NCBI GenBank assembly: GCA_036023115.1
Contig: JAYKKT010000064.1
Coordinates: 5,171,001 to 5,235,000, forward strand
DNA length: 64,000 nt
Direction: 5' to 3'
Source of the DNA: Brasenia schreberi
Taxonomy: Eukaryota; Streptophyta; Magnoliopsida; Nymphaeales; Cabombaceae
In this document: in pieces, positions 23,996-36,339 of the stretch
Layout: the number at the start of each line of letters is the position of its first letter
How positions within the stretch are numbered: position 1 is the stretch's first letter
The notes under the pieces: generated by a model
Database searches by the model: none
What the model was told of the DNA's origin: nothing
Seen by the model: only the letters and a program-made list of their open reading frames with translations
Program-made: the position numbers and the translations under genes

Positions 23996-25720
23996 GGATA
24001 AGAAGCTGATCTTGATTGGCATTTTGATTGTTCTTTCCTGGAAGCATTGAGTTCCAAAGTGATCAGAAATTTCGGAGAGGAAAAGGCTGTCTATTCATGA
24101 TAACATGCAACAACTCAAATGGAAGAATCAGAAACCATAAATCATAGTGTTTTATATTTGAACTGAGTGAATATAACCAACTGTTTTTCCTTTGGCCTCC
24201 ACCTCGGTCGGATAAGAGGGGTTGAACGTGTTTTGTTTTCATCTTGTATCAAGGCGGCTGTATGTATCTTTCTTTTCCTTTGCTACTCTTACTGGTGATA
24301 TATATTTCACTCTTGATAAGTGATGTAGCTACACCGAATTTGATGTTGATGAAAAGAAATAGATGGCCCAAGTCAGAATTTCATTCTGATACACGGGCAA
24401 AAGTTGGCATCAAAATGAGTGCTGTCTATCTTTGTATAAGATACCAATTATGAATAAATAGTTAACTGACATGATTCCTCTGGTATATCAATCCTTTCAT
24501 GGTGTCTGAGAGTGACGAGGATTTGGTAAAATGATCACGCCCGGAAATGAGCATGTGTTTGTACCATTATTCCTTGGTCTTCCTACAAGCTTGTGCAATG
24601 TAGCTGGCTACTTGATGCTATTTGGTTCCTTTGTGTTGCCATTGCAGCGTGAGATTTATTTGCTGGAAGAAAGTTTTAAAGCTGCTGGAATCTGTTTTCG
24701 ATGTATAAGAGTGACCAGATGAAGTTTCTCTTCGGAGATTACTTAAAATCCACCTGAACGTCTGCTATTAGTTGAATTGAAATTGGGTCCAATGGCATTA
24801 TAAGGATAATAAGATTGAGTTTGACAGGCATGTAAGGGTTGCGTCAGATAAGGCAGGGGTGCAGGAGCCCTACAGAGATGAGGGGAGGGATTTCAGATAA
24901 ATTGATTGAATGGATGATGAAGACTAATCCTAAGAGGCCGAGAGATTTGAGAAACGGGCTACTTTTCCATATTTTCCGGTAAAAGTGATCTAAGTTACAG
25001 AATTTCTTTGTTGGCTGGCCTTTTCTTGGGTTATTGATACTTGAAAAATATTTTGCAGCAGGGAGGCATTGAAGATAGTATGCTTGTGTTTTGAGGACGT
25101 TGGTGGCTCGTGAGCGTCGATCCTTTCTTGGTTGACTATTCCTTACAATCTCAACCATAAAAACCGAGTACGAAAAGCATAATGGAACAAACGTAACTGG
25201 CCTAAATGAATACCTTCTTTGACATCAATTTTGTTGACTCGTTATCAAGAAGAATCTCAAGCGCAAATACCAATTCTATAATCATGAATATTCTATAATC
25301 ATGAATACCTTCTTTGACATCAACTTTGTTGACTCGTTCATGATCTATACTGCTTCTCAATGATTGGTAATATGAAACAGCAAATCTGAAGAGACCCACA
25401 AGCACAAGCTCAACACGAGCAGCAACACACCAGAAGTAGAAGACACTTTCACTTCTTCCATTAAAGAGAACACTGATATGTCAAGTTTGTTGGAAAGGAA
25501 ATATTACATAAGCTGGTCCTCATCTATCAACAGTGCATTACATATTATAAACCCACATCACCACCACACTTACCATACGTGAAGAGGGTGGGTCCACGCT
25601 CCCGTTTCACCCAGGCAGACAAGCCATATTCCTTTTCTTCACCATGGTCTACTGTGTTCTTCTGGGGGGCTCACTCATGGTAAGCAGAGATAAGGTGTGA
25701 CATGCGACAATTTGAATCCT
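23996..25720. other. Intergenic space between convergent DUF789 and Di19 genes
   Basis: It should contain both 3' UTRs. The only structure noted is a direct repeat of about 37 bp, ataccttctttgacatcaa followed by tttgttgactcgtt, at 25207-25243 and 25303-25339, separated by a shorter tctataatcatgaat duplication. No coding exon was recognised. Confidence 0.6.
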
Positions 25721-28700
25721 TCACAATGTGTCCTCAAATATTGTGGACAGTAACAGCTCCTGCACGAAGCTGCACCTACGAGCCCTCTCCTCTTGCTCCT
25801 TGTCTGATACAGGCGGCTCATTACTGAAACAATTGATTTCCATATTAGGTGAACCTTAGCAATAGTGAACAGAGAAAGAGAGTAAATGCTGATCTTGAAT
25901 AACATCTTTATGGATTTCCAGTGTGATAACCTGAACTTAATTTGAGATTCGAAATGCAGTTTAACATACAACATTGGAATAAACAGGGCAAAGTTGTTAT
26001 TACAAGTGCTTCATTGAGCACATAGCCCATAAAAAGTTGCAGCAGCAATGAAATCCAAACTTCAGTTTAGAGATGCATCAGTAGATTAAAAAAATTCCCT
26101 TGGGGCCATGGAGTGCAAACAGCTTTTCTGATCACTATCACATGCTTAGTGCGAAGACTACTGCTTGATGTAATGGTGGTTGGCAGCAGGAGCGATAAAA
26201 CAAAAATCTCGGTAGATCACCTTAGCTATGCACACAACTCCCCTCTGGTGAGAAAAGGGGAAGGAGGTTCATAAATGCATATCACCCCATGAAAAGCAGT
26301 TGAGTGCTCTTGGTAAAAATGGTACTAGGATCTCCCTAGGAAGTCCTCATGTAGCACCATCTAGCCGACCCCACTTCATGTCGGCAAACGCTTGGCTAAG
26401 GAACCTCAAGTACCACACCCTTTAAATGCATTGGCCAGACAATAATCAAAGAGGAAGTGACACTAGTACTAAATGGTAGACCACAATCAGCAAGGCATCC
26501 AATCTTGGCTCTTGATCCAACATATCCAGCTGATATGATCCAAAAGCTTGGCTAAGGAACCTTAAGTACCACACCCTTTAAATGCATTGGCCAGACAATA
26601 ATCAAAGAGGAAGTGACACTAGTACTAAATGGTAGACCACAATCAGCAAGGCATCCAATCTTGGCTCTTGATCCAACATATCCAGCTGATATGATTCAAA
26701 AAAAGTGGAAAAGTATGAGCTTCACCTGCAACCATGATATCCAGGTATATGCAAGGTGAATCAATGAACGTAACACATGGGCACAGGGATAAATGGTTAA
26801 AGGCTAGCACAATTAAAATAATTGAATATATGACCCTGTAAGGGTCTAAAATAACCGAAATGCACATTTTGTTAAGACCAAGAAACTAATATAGTGTCCG
26901 CTATAGCACGCTATAGCATTTTAGCGGACTCAAGAATGCTATAGCGCGCTTGGTTTAGCAGGTGACCCGTCTGGCCACTATTAGCGTACACCCAGTAGGT
27001 CGATCCAATATTCATTGGATCAACCCGATCCAAATCAAATATAACCTAAGTTTGTCTCTCATGTGTGCCCCTCTCTCTCTCTAGTCTCTCGCCTCTACTC
27101 CTACTCTCTCTGCCACCACACGCATGCCGACGGCCACCACCACCTCTGCCACCTTCTGCCTTCTTTCGACAATGGTATTCTCTCTCTTTCTCTCGTCTCT
27201 CTTCTCTCTTTGGTGGGCGACAATGCTCTTGATCATCGATTTCTCCGAGTTCTTTGCTTTCTCTCTCTCCCTTTATTTGTTCTTCGAGTTCTCTCTTCGT
27301 CAAACCATGGGTGTCTTTTTAAATGCAGTGTCTTATCTTCCTCTAGTTGTGTTGAACATTCTTTTCAATGAAATATCAACAAAGCATCAAGTTGTTTCAT
27401 ACCGACTTCTTAATATATTATAATCACACTTCAATCTTGATGGATGCTATGTTTTGGACTTGTTATTTGTTAAATTATTAGTTGTTATATTTGATGCATG
27501 CCGAAGTTGTTGCTTCAAAAGTATTATAAATATTTTGGTCAATTGATATATTGGTCCGCTAGTCTACCATAACATTTTTTTTAAAGGTAAGTATAATTCA
27601 TTTCATTGCTCAAATTAGATTGGAGTCATGGATCACCATACTTGAGCAAACAAGTATAATATATATTAGTTTCTTTTAATTCTTCTGCTTAGTGCGTTTA
27701 CATTTATGTTTTTGTTTTTTTATGTAAGTTTAACAAGTCAATATGCACATGCCACATGAAATTTATTGTTTTTCTTAGAATTTGTTTATTTAGTTTGATT
27801 CATATTTATAAAAGAATTAGTTATGTGTTTCTTGATATTTTCTAGAAATTAGAGAATCCATTATATATAATATTTTTTAATTGTAAATAAAAATGTACCA
27901 CTAAATCCGCTATATCCCAACTACCGCTATATCAGAATCAATAACTAACAACTCGCTAACCACTATTGATAATATAGCCAAGAAATTATACAAATGGAAC
28001 AAATGGCCTATACAATGTTGATAATGCTGCAACAAACACATCTCAAGGAAAGCCGGCGGCATGGGATACACTAGATGTGTTAGGGATCATGGTCCCCAAG
28101 CCACTAAATGACTCTATACTGGTTTGTCGTTAGCCCCATTTTGAATGCATTTTCTAAGTATCATAGAGGAAAGGCTGTAAAATATGGTGCAAGTATTACC
28201 TGCAAAAGGTTCAAATAATATTGTTCAAATAAAAAATCATACCAGCTATTAACAAAACCAGAAAAGCAAATAAGAAACACACTGTCACAAGTTTGTGCAA
28301 TCCATAAACCCCCAATCACACAATAGATATCATTGGCAAATGGATATAATAATCGCTGAAGTATCAGAAAGGGTGTCATTGTTGTGGACTTCGTTTTTAC
28401 TATCACAGAGTATAAAAAGTAAATAAAGAAGCAAATCCATTTTGACTTTTAGGAACAACATCACAAGTACACAAGAGATAAACTTCGACTTCTAATTACA
28501 TATCTTCAGCAAAGCGCACAATCATTTTAGAAGATGAAAATGGTTTTCACCTGTAAAGACAAGCTTAGATTTATCGTGGCATAAGGTTTGTGATACTACG
28601 TTCCGGACTGCTTTCAAAGCATATTTTCTTTTGAAAGAAAAACTAACAGAGGCCTCTCAAAACTCCAACTGAGCTTTCATCTCACTCAAAAAAAGAAGAA

Positions 28701-30397
28701 GGAATGTGCATGATGGGTTTATGGGGTTGATGAATGAGCTGATAGCTGATACTGAACTAACGATTATGATGTCCAGAGGAGTACCGAGCATCATGCCCTA
28801 CTCCTTCCAAAAGCAGGGCCCATGGAAAGTAAAATGTACTAGAAAAGCAGAAAGGTGCATACCTTTGTGTTACTTTCTCATCTGTAGGTTTTCTATCAGA
28901 GACCCCATCAACCGGTGAATGCGACTCTTGTTTTAATGGAGCATCAACCATGGGCATGTTGTAAATGAACGATGACAACAAAGGGTCTGGAGCTGTACTG
29001 GATGAAGTAACTAGATAAGATGAAGCAGCCAGAAGAGACTGGAGATGTCCTTCGCGGAGTTCCTTGCTCAACATTGAAAGTGTAGAATGAGAAGATCCTT
29101 TCCTAAATCTTCTTCTGCGCTGCATGTGAACTTTGGTTAAGGAGAACATAAATGATGTTATGTGTCCAATAGATATCAGCAACTGATTAAAATCACAAAC
29201 TGTTAGAACATTGCTTTCCTTGATTGACTTGATTGTTAGTATTATTCTAATGATTTTCATAAATAATGATCGAAAAGATTTAGAACAATCTACAAGCACA
29301 AGCTAACAGTTGATATAAAAGCCGAGACTTAAATGTTTTTTTTAATGTGAATAACCTCTCCTTTTTTGTTTTTCCTTGTACAACTTGGAAAACCACCTTT
29401 CAAAGTTTCTATCCGAACATTGGCTCCCACATGGACAGTACCCATGGGAGGAAAAACACGCTGATTACCTGTCCAACATCTAGAGACCTTTCCACTTTGC
29501 TTAGTCCCCTTCGGGCACTTGTTTAGTACCTTGGGTTCCATCAGGCTGCACATAGTGGAAAGCTTGAAAGCAAAAAGCAGCTTTATATAGCTGACAAGAA
29601 AATGCATGTGTACTGCATGTTTGAGAGAAGACCAACAGTTTCTGAAATGGCCTATACCAAATGGGTCAGAGTGACCGAGTAGAGCCTAGAATTTTCTCAC
29701 CACAATGAAGCAATATTCACGTCTAGCATATTTGGAAATATAAAACTCAACAGTTTACTTAGATTTTCCCTGCATCTGTAAAAGAAAGTGACAGTATTAC
29801 CTAACCAAAAGTAACTGTTCTCCAAAGAAAGTGGTATTAGCTAAATGCTTTTTTAGTCACCATTTCCCTAGATCTTGTGCCACGTGCACATTCAACACCA
29901 AACAAAAAAGACCATGTTTATGGTTTCCTTCGACACTTAAGAGGCTTCTTCTTCATCTTCTGATGTGTTCACTACCTAATTTTCTCACACCTCCCCTATC
30001 ACCTCTCTAAATGTTCAAATATGGTGCGTCTCTTATTTGATCTTCTACTGGTGTCACCCCAACACTCTTCTAATAATCTAATTGGAGGTCTGTTCTCTCC
30101 TTGTATGAACACACATCAACCTCAGCAAGGCCATTTTTTCCACCCAACATATAACATCTAGTGCACCTCTCCTTCTTGACCAACCTATACAATTCTATGC
30201 AGTGTTGTTCGATGCATAGTGTATCGTGTATCGTTTTGATCCACGATACGATACGTACCCATATCATAATCTAATACTAAAAATTGGTAAAAATTTAAAA
30301 AAAACAGAAAAAACAGGGGAAAATATAATAATCACAAAGAATTCATATAATGCAAAAATTTAGTACATATTCATCATTCAACATTCAATAATTGAAA

Positions 30398-30447
<50 letters not shown>

Positions 30448-32886
30448 AAGCAATACATGACATCCTTAGAAAAAATGCAACTTTCATAATTCAAAAAATA
30501 CATTTATATATTGTAATTAGGATCATCAAGTAAATAATCTTCATCTTCTCCTTGTTGAAGATCCTCACCACCTTCTCCTTCAAAATCAAAATCATCAACC
30601 CCTTCATGATATTGTTGTTACGCTCCTTTCAAATTAATCAATGCAATGCCTTCTTCGGTTAGGAGTGTATTTGCTTCATTATCTTCTATAATTCACTCCT
30701 CTAATATCACAATCCGGGTTGGAACCCTTGCACAAATGTCGTATAACACCTTGGAAGCCTTGAACACCTTGGGAGTCACCAGAGAGCACCTTGAGAGGTT
30801 TCAACAGACATCAAAAAACTCCAGAAACCCAGGTTTCTGTTCAGCTAGGGACCTTTAGTGTGTATCGTATCATGGAGCTCCACGATACGATACGTATCAC
30901 ACCATACCGTATCGTACGGATAACCCTGATTCTATGTGCCTCATCTTTTTTGAAGAGTCACCCTAAGTTTCTAAAGGTTCTTTCTTAGGGTGCAATATGT
31001 TTCAACGTTGACTTTTACCATTTTATGTCAACCAAACTATTAAAATGGTTTCGTATAACTTGTCTTTTTTCTATTAAGTTGTAAGCCCATGACGGTCAGA
31101 TATTCTCTCCATAAATTCAAGTTTTCCGGTGACTCCCAAGTCCTACCCTTGTTTCAACCACAAGATAATGCATCTCTAAATATCATGCACTGCTCCATCT
31201 TAAGCATGCGTCATTATCCATCCATAACCAACATAAAGATATATGGGTTAAGAATTTACACTTCGTATAAACGGACATCGAGACAACTTCAATTTAACTC
31301 TAACACAAACATATTAACTACCACAAAGAGGGAATGAATGGCCTCAGCTGCACCCACAAAGAGGAGCTGTTAGTCTTGCAATTTGACTCATGACCTTTAT
31401 CTGTCAATTAAAAGTCAAGAGATGATTTACGCATCATAAACAGCCGAACCAGCAAGGTCAAGATAACAATTGGTTGGCCCCAATGAAACTATTCATATCC
31501 CACCTTGACTACTGCAAAGTCCGTTCACTTGAAGTGGACAACCTAGTTGGGAAGCTAAAACGATTTAGTCTGGAAACTTCTGAACTTGGAAGTTCCTTAG
31601 AATGAAAAACTGCTTGGAAGAATAGCTTCATGAAGTTCAAAAGAATAAAACTGGTTCTATTAAAGGAAAAACAGATATAATCCTGAAACACAAGAGAAGC
31701 TGACTTAACACAAATACTCATGTAATACAAGTAGCTGACAAGGATATCTTAAAGAAATGTCCGTGTTGCATGGTGATATGCCCGACCATATCCATCCCAA
31801 CTCTAGTTCCACAAATGGGGCATACCTGCAAAAGGTAAAGATACAATCAGGTATGCAATAGGAAGTGATTAACGGCCAAAAGAAACAGAGAGACATCGAC
31901 TCCAAAAGATATAGAAAAGTTTCCCTCATAGAGTTCTCTCCTGACACGATGGAGAACCTGAAAACTGATTTATTGGATTAAAATGCACCTATGCAACATG
32001 ATATGGTATGAAATAAATACATGGCAGTCGCAAAGAAAAGCAAATTTTAACAGTTTTCAGAAACCACACCTTCCCGAAACTTTTCGTATGGTTCACATAA
32101 GAGAAATCCATCAAACCAAAAATAAGGGACATCATATAAACAAATTTCCATCGTGATTTCTCAAAGTAATGAGAGGCGGCTGCCAACAAGAGTAGGCGTC
32201 CAATAAAGTCCTAACCAAGGTGTCAATTCCATGTCGTATCTCTTTCAGCACTTATAAAAGAGAAACAGGACCCACAACGATTAAACTTAGGCCCTTGTAA
32301 ACAAGATCTCTATAAAAACTCATATAACAAAATTTCGGTAAGATAATCAGGATTCCCCCCAAATGGATGCGTACAACACTGTTGCAAACAAAATCCCCAG
32401 CAGAGGCGATTTATAACCGAGCACTTCTAAAGAAACCGACACATTCAATTACAACGAGTACTCCAATCAAAACACTAAAAATCCAATAAATGCCTGAGAT
32501 GGTTACCTATGAACTACGCAACAATAACCACAAAAAGGAAAAAAGCGATAAGAGAACAAAAATACCCCATTTTTAGCCTCGACGAAGTGCTCATCATCTA
32601 TGTGACAACAGAGACCGACGATATCGAAATCCTCCGAACAGAACGGACACGGGAATTCCGCTCGCAAATCCTCTTCCCCCTCGAAATCGTCGAAGCTTAA
32701 CTGAAGATCCGCACCTGAATCATCAACAACAAAACCACCTAATCAAACCAACACATTTCCGATCGCATAGAATCAAGTCCAAGACAAACACAAAGTCAGA
32801 AAGAGAGAGTAACCGGAACGGATTTGGAAGGAGGATTGGTGTCGCTTGGAGGCTGCGAAGCGAGCAGTCCACAAGTCGGCGTCCAT
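25721..32886 (-). CDS. Di19 (dehydration-induced 19) zinc-finger protein, five exons, 221 aa
   Basis: Exons on the minus strand: 32886-32814, 32714-32566, 31825-31748, 29125-28863 and 25823-25721; all phases agree. The protein starts MDADLWTARFAASKR, as Di19 proteins do. Two Di19-type C2H2 fingers follow: C47, C50, H62, H67 (FPCPFCSEDFDIVGLCCH) and C76, C79, H90, H95 (VCPICGTRVGMDMVGHITMQ). A basic run RRRRFRK at 103-109 is a likely nuclear signal. The C-terminal Di19 region has LSKELREGHLQSLL, APDPLLSSFIYN and the terminal block ARRCSFVQELLLSTIFEDTL. Length is normal; the type looks closest to Arabidopsis Di19-3 and Di19-5 to -7. Family members are nuclear, stress-related proteins, often phosphorylated by calcium-dependent kinases. 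Introns 1, 2 and 4 are GT-AG; intron 3 is AT-AC U12-type. The exon 4-5 junction rests on the reading frame and the conserved C-terminus. Confidence 0.9.
26265..26402 (+). mobile_element. 5S rRNA-derived SINE-like element, copy B
   Basis: It contains tggtactaggatctccctag and gaagtcctcatgtagcacca, then ctagccgaccccac and tgtcggcaaacgctt. This is the 5S 3' half joined to the same RTE tail as copies A and C, and it is more degraded. It lies in Di19 intron 4. Confidence 0.55.
26391..26700. repeat. Tandem duplication, ~156-bp unit, in Di19 intron 4
   Basis: The stretch from cttggctaaggaacct to atatccagctgatatgat occurs twice, starting at 26391 and 26547, with only a couple of mismatches. The first copy starts at the tail of the 5S-derived element. 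Near-identity suggests a recent duplication or an assembly artefact. Confidence 0.9.
26883..27985. mobile_element. Possible non-autonomous DNA transposon with GCTATAGC-like ends
   Basis: The left end (tagtgtccgctatagc and two more ctatagc motifs within 80 bp) and the reverse complement of the right end (tagtggttagcgag, then atatagcgg twice) share subterminal motifs. The ~1.1 kb between them has a CT-rich stretch and no transposase. No clean target duplication was seen, so family and limits are uncertain. It lies in Di19 intron 4. Confidence 0.4.
29126..31747 (-). other. U12-type AT-AC intron of Di19 (intron 3)
   Basis: On the minus strand the intron begins ATATCCTTG, the textbook U12 donor, and ends ctccttaaccaaagttcac. 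That contains a CCTTAAC branch-site element about 10 bases before the terminal AC. Cutting here joins FFK to MQRRRR in frame, as in other Di19 proteins, and no GT-AG alternative nearby does so. Such introns are removed by the minor spliceosome. A 729-bp hAT derivative is inside it. Confidence 0.9.
30200..30928 (-). mobile_element. Non-autonomous hAT derivative (729 bp) with perfect 8-bp target duplication
   Basis: It starts cagtgttgttcgatgc and ends cgtacggataaccctg, flanked by attctatg at 30192-30199 and 30929-30936. It has the CGATACG-rich ends of the 17.65-21.29 kb element. Inside, on the minus strand, is a degenerate copy of that element's last transposase exon (acidic [14 protein letters not shown] stretch), so it is an internal-deletion derivative of the same family. 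It also holds a TA microsatellite at 30406-30445. Confidence 0.9.
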
Positions 32887-33330
32887 GGATAACTTCCCTT
32901 CACACCGACGATTCCTCGAACCCTAATTCCTCGAACCCCCAAAAAAAGGAACAAGAAAATGCGAACAATTGCCCACCCCGGCAATCGGAAACCTTTCTTT
33001 CGCGAACAACAATCAACAACGTTCAACAATCCCGAAAGCCCAACTGTTCCCCCGAGGGAATTCACGGGAAAGAGAATAGGTCCGTGTCGGGAAATCCGTG
33101 CAATTCGGGGTTCGCTTCTACGGAAGAGCAGAACGAAATCGATGGGGTTGTGATGGGGAAGGAGGAGGACGGCAACCCCTTTTTTTCTCTCTCTTCCTCT
33201 TCCGCCAACCAATGCGGGAATACCACGAACTTCACATTTATCTTTCTGTCTAAACCCTTCTTGCATAGAAATTGTGCCGCCTCGCTTTCTTCTCTCACAT
33301 GGGGTGCGAGCCCGGTAGGCTGACACGGTA
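32887..33330 (-). promoter_or_regulatory. Di19 upstream region (5' UTR and core promoter, not resolved)
   Basis: A relatively GC-rich block just upstream of the Di19 ATG with a CT-rich stretch near 33.18 kb. Open frames on both strands here have no family match. The transcription start cannot be fixed. Confidence 0.35.
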
Positions 33331-35448
33331 ATCGTGGATGAAAGTGTACAATATGTGTTTCTGCATTATATTAATTTATAGATATATAGAGAGAGAGAAC
33401 AGGATTGATACACAACCTTTTACCACTACGCTCTTTTTTTCGAACTTTTCAAAATACTTTTGATCATTTAAAGTATTTATCAAGTTCCCCTTCACAAAAA
33501 ATACATGTTCCTTCTCTCTCCTCTTGCACGAACCAACGACCTACCCCATTTTCATATGTTCTTCCGTTAAGCAGTTGCTCCTCACCCATTTCAACTACAT
33601 ATTTTTCGATGCTGTAGAGCTATTTCAAGCAAAATAATGGGTCTAAATATGACATAAAAATAAGAAATATAAAGAAAAATAACAAGATTATAGTAATAGT
33701 TGATTCACAGGGAGATTAGTTGATTTATCAAGGTGGAGTGTTGATTTAATTTTGGCTTTTAGTTGTTTTAATGAAGATTTTGATTGATTTCTTGCCAAAA
33801 AAAACAGACACACCTCTAGCACGTTTTTCAGCTTGAGACACGCCTAAGGCATCTACTATATAGAGGATATGATCACTACAAATGACACACGAAAAGTTGT
33901 TTTGAGTGTATAACTCTCTCACACACGTTAATATCAAAATATAATTCTCTTTCTTTTTTGTGCTCTACAAAGAAATTCTTAGAGGTTAATGTTAACCCAA
34001 CAACCTCAAGAAAATGCATTAACCATTAGACACTATATATGGGTGAACATTGAAAAATATAACTCAAACACTTATATGTTTGTCTTATATGTACTATCAA
34101 ATTTCAATACTCATAGAAATGCACGTAATAGTTGCATAAAACGAGGATATGCAAATACAATATCTCTATCAAAGATTTTATGATGATACGTATAATATTA
34201 GTAAGTGTCTGGATCGTATGGTTGTTGTAGAATACTTCAAGAACTCATATCTTCCTTCTTAATTTTCATTCATGCATTGTAAATATGTCTTATCATACTC
34301 ACATTTGTCTCATAAACTCATTTCAAATGTATCAAAATATGTTTCAGTTTGTAATGACCTATTGTAAGGTCTTTTCTAACATTGTACTCAGCAACACTCA
34401 ATCTCCTTACAAAATTATATCATTCAAGATACAAGCTTAAAAGGTGAATATGTGCCTAATTCATTATATTTAACTTCCAATAACTATAAATTGCACCATC
34501 ATCTCTCAATAAAAATGGGCAGTCTACCTTTTTACTACTCATCTACCTACTATTTTTAACCTCAATATTTTTATTATGTTTTTATTTGTCACTTCTTTTA
34601 TACCCAAGACACACTTTGCTTGTTCCATCTTTACTCCTCAAATGAAGAATAACATTAACAATATTGTAGTTTTTTTCCAATATTTCTTACATACTCAATA
34701 AGTTCATTACGACTCCTAAATACATCTTCTGTCACAAACATGATTGAATAATCAAGTCTATCATCCTCGCAATCAACAAATTGATCTTCTACCTTATCGG
34801 TCAACTAAACGAATGCATCATCGTATACTATAATGACTTTCACTCTCTTTAGTTATGGTATAATAAATATTTTGATCCATCGTCATCTTCTCCAAATCGA
34901 TTTTATCCTAACTACTTTCGCTCAAATTGTTTATCATTTTATAATATATAAAGAATTATAAGGTTCTAAGCATACCATATACCAAACAACATATGTTTGG
35001 TTAAGAAAGAAGAGGGACAAAAGTGTCCCATTTTTAATGAGAGATGTGCATGTACTGCATTTTAAAGCGAGATTATGGTGAGTAAATCTTTCAACCCAAA
35101 ACCGTGAAACATCTTCCAACAAGAAAAAACTCAAAAATATGTCAAATCTTTGAAAATATAAAGACATTACTAAGAACCAACATTTCAAAACGAAGAAAAA
35201 TCTGAAGTCAAATCTTTTTTCTTGTTTTGTTTGATTTTAGTGAGGTTCGTAAGGAAATAATTGGTACTTATTGGTTGTGAAGAAAATAACAATATCTATC
35301 AATGAACAAAACACCGATCGCTGAAGTAAAATTAAGGAATTAATGGAATTTGGTGTGGAAAGTAGACAGAAATTGTTGTAGGAGTATTTTTGGTATATTT
35401 AAAACGTGGAATGTATGGATAGTAAAATGGACATGTAGATAGTAATCC

Positions 35449-35450
<2 letters not shown>
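33331..35450. other. AT-rich intergenic stretch, nothing recognised
   Basis: Only short random open frames, poly-T/A runs and a GA patch near 33.38 kb. No transposon ends or protein motifs could be identified. Confidence 0.55.
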
Positions 35451-35451
<1 letters not shown>

Positions 35452-35530
<79 letters not shown>

Positions 35531-35548
35531 TAGAGAGAGAGAGAGAGA
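35452..35548. repeat. (CA)n(TA)n(GA)n compound microsatellite
   Basis: Three dinucleotide runs in succession; same arrangement at 50.88 kb. Confidence 0.95.
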
Positions 35549-35654
35549 GGAATTAGTTGCATGATGCATCTTGGTGCATAATCTTTCATTAATATCTCTA
35601 TAATTCGATCTTTAAAATTGACGGGGGAGATTATTCAAATTTCTACTTTTGATA

Positions 35655-35694
<40 letters not shown>

Positions 35695-35696
<2 letters not shown>

Positions 35697-35893
35697 CTAC
35701 GTATGAAACTCCGTCTATGCAAAGGATCACCCTTACATAGCCGGTTCCAAGCCTGGATAAAGGAGAAGGGTTACATTAGACTTCCGACAACCACCATAAA
35801 ACTTTGTCGGACTTAACATGGATTCTACAAAAAAACAAAGAATCCATGTAGCCGACCCCGTCTAGTATGAAAAAGGCTTAGTTGTAGTAGTAT
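35695..35893 (+). mobile_element. Short RTE-derived element (5' block joined to 3' tail)
   Basis: It begins aactccgtctatgcaaagga, contains caagcctggataaaggag and aaactttgtcgga, then jumps to aaagaatccatgtagccgac and aaaaaggcttag with a degenerate GTT tail. Same organisation as the 39.08-kb element. A TG microsatellite precedes it. Confidence 0.7.
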
Positions 35894-36285
35894 GTGTGCA
35901 TGTATGCACATATGTATATATGTATGTATGTATGTATAAAATTAATAATAACTTATCAAATGATTGATAACTATCAAATAAATACGAAAATGTTAAAATG
36001 ATGGGAATCAAGGCTTATTATCATGACAAGCTCGTGTATTGGGTCATATTGTATGATATGATCCTCTATGGTATAATACAACATGTATTGCTTGTCATAT
36101 GAGTGAGATGCATTAACTAAATCCCGTTTTCTCTTAATCATGTTCTTTATTTCTCTCCTATCCATACATAGGGAGATTTTTTCACTAACCTATGCTTTAT
36201 AGGTATAAACTTTTGTTTTCTTTTGTTTTTCATAGTTTTATTGTATTTTATATACATTATTGGTTTCTTTTATTTCATATTCACT

Positions 36286-36339
<54 letters not shown>

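Noticed and set aside
27046..27423. Overlapping open frames on both strands with Arg/Glu-rich or Ser/Leu-rich composition
   Set aside because: Composition comes from CT/GA-rich low-complexity DNA inside a probable transposon.
29329..29607. 92-aa minus-strand open frame as a separate gene
   Set aside because: It lies wholly within Di19 intron 3, matches no family and shows no splice or promoter support.
32796..33326. 176-aa minus-strand frame upstream of Di19
   Set aside because: It overlaps Di19 exon 1 in another frame and matches no known family; the region is better explained as 5' UTR and promoter.
35332..35589. Open frames with long YIYIYI, CVCVCV or SLSLSL runs (also at 36.3, 38.0, 39.2-39.6 and 7.5-7.8 kb)
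   Set aside because: They are translations of TA, CA and GA microsatellites, present on both strands, with no protein motif on either side.
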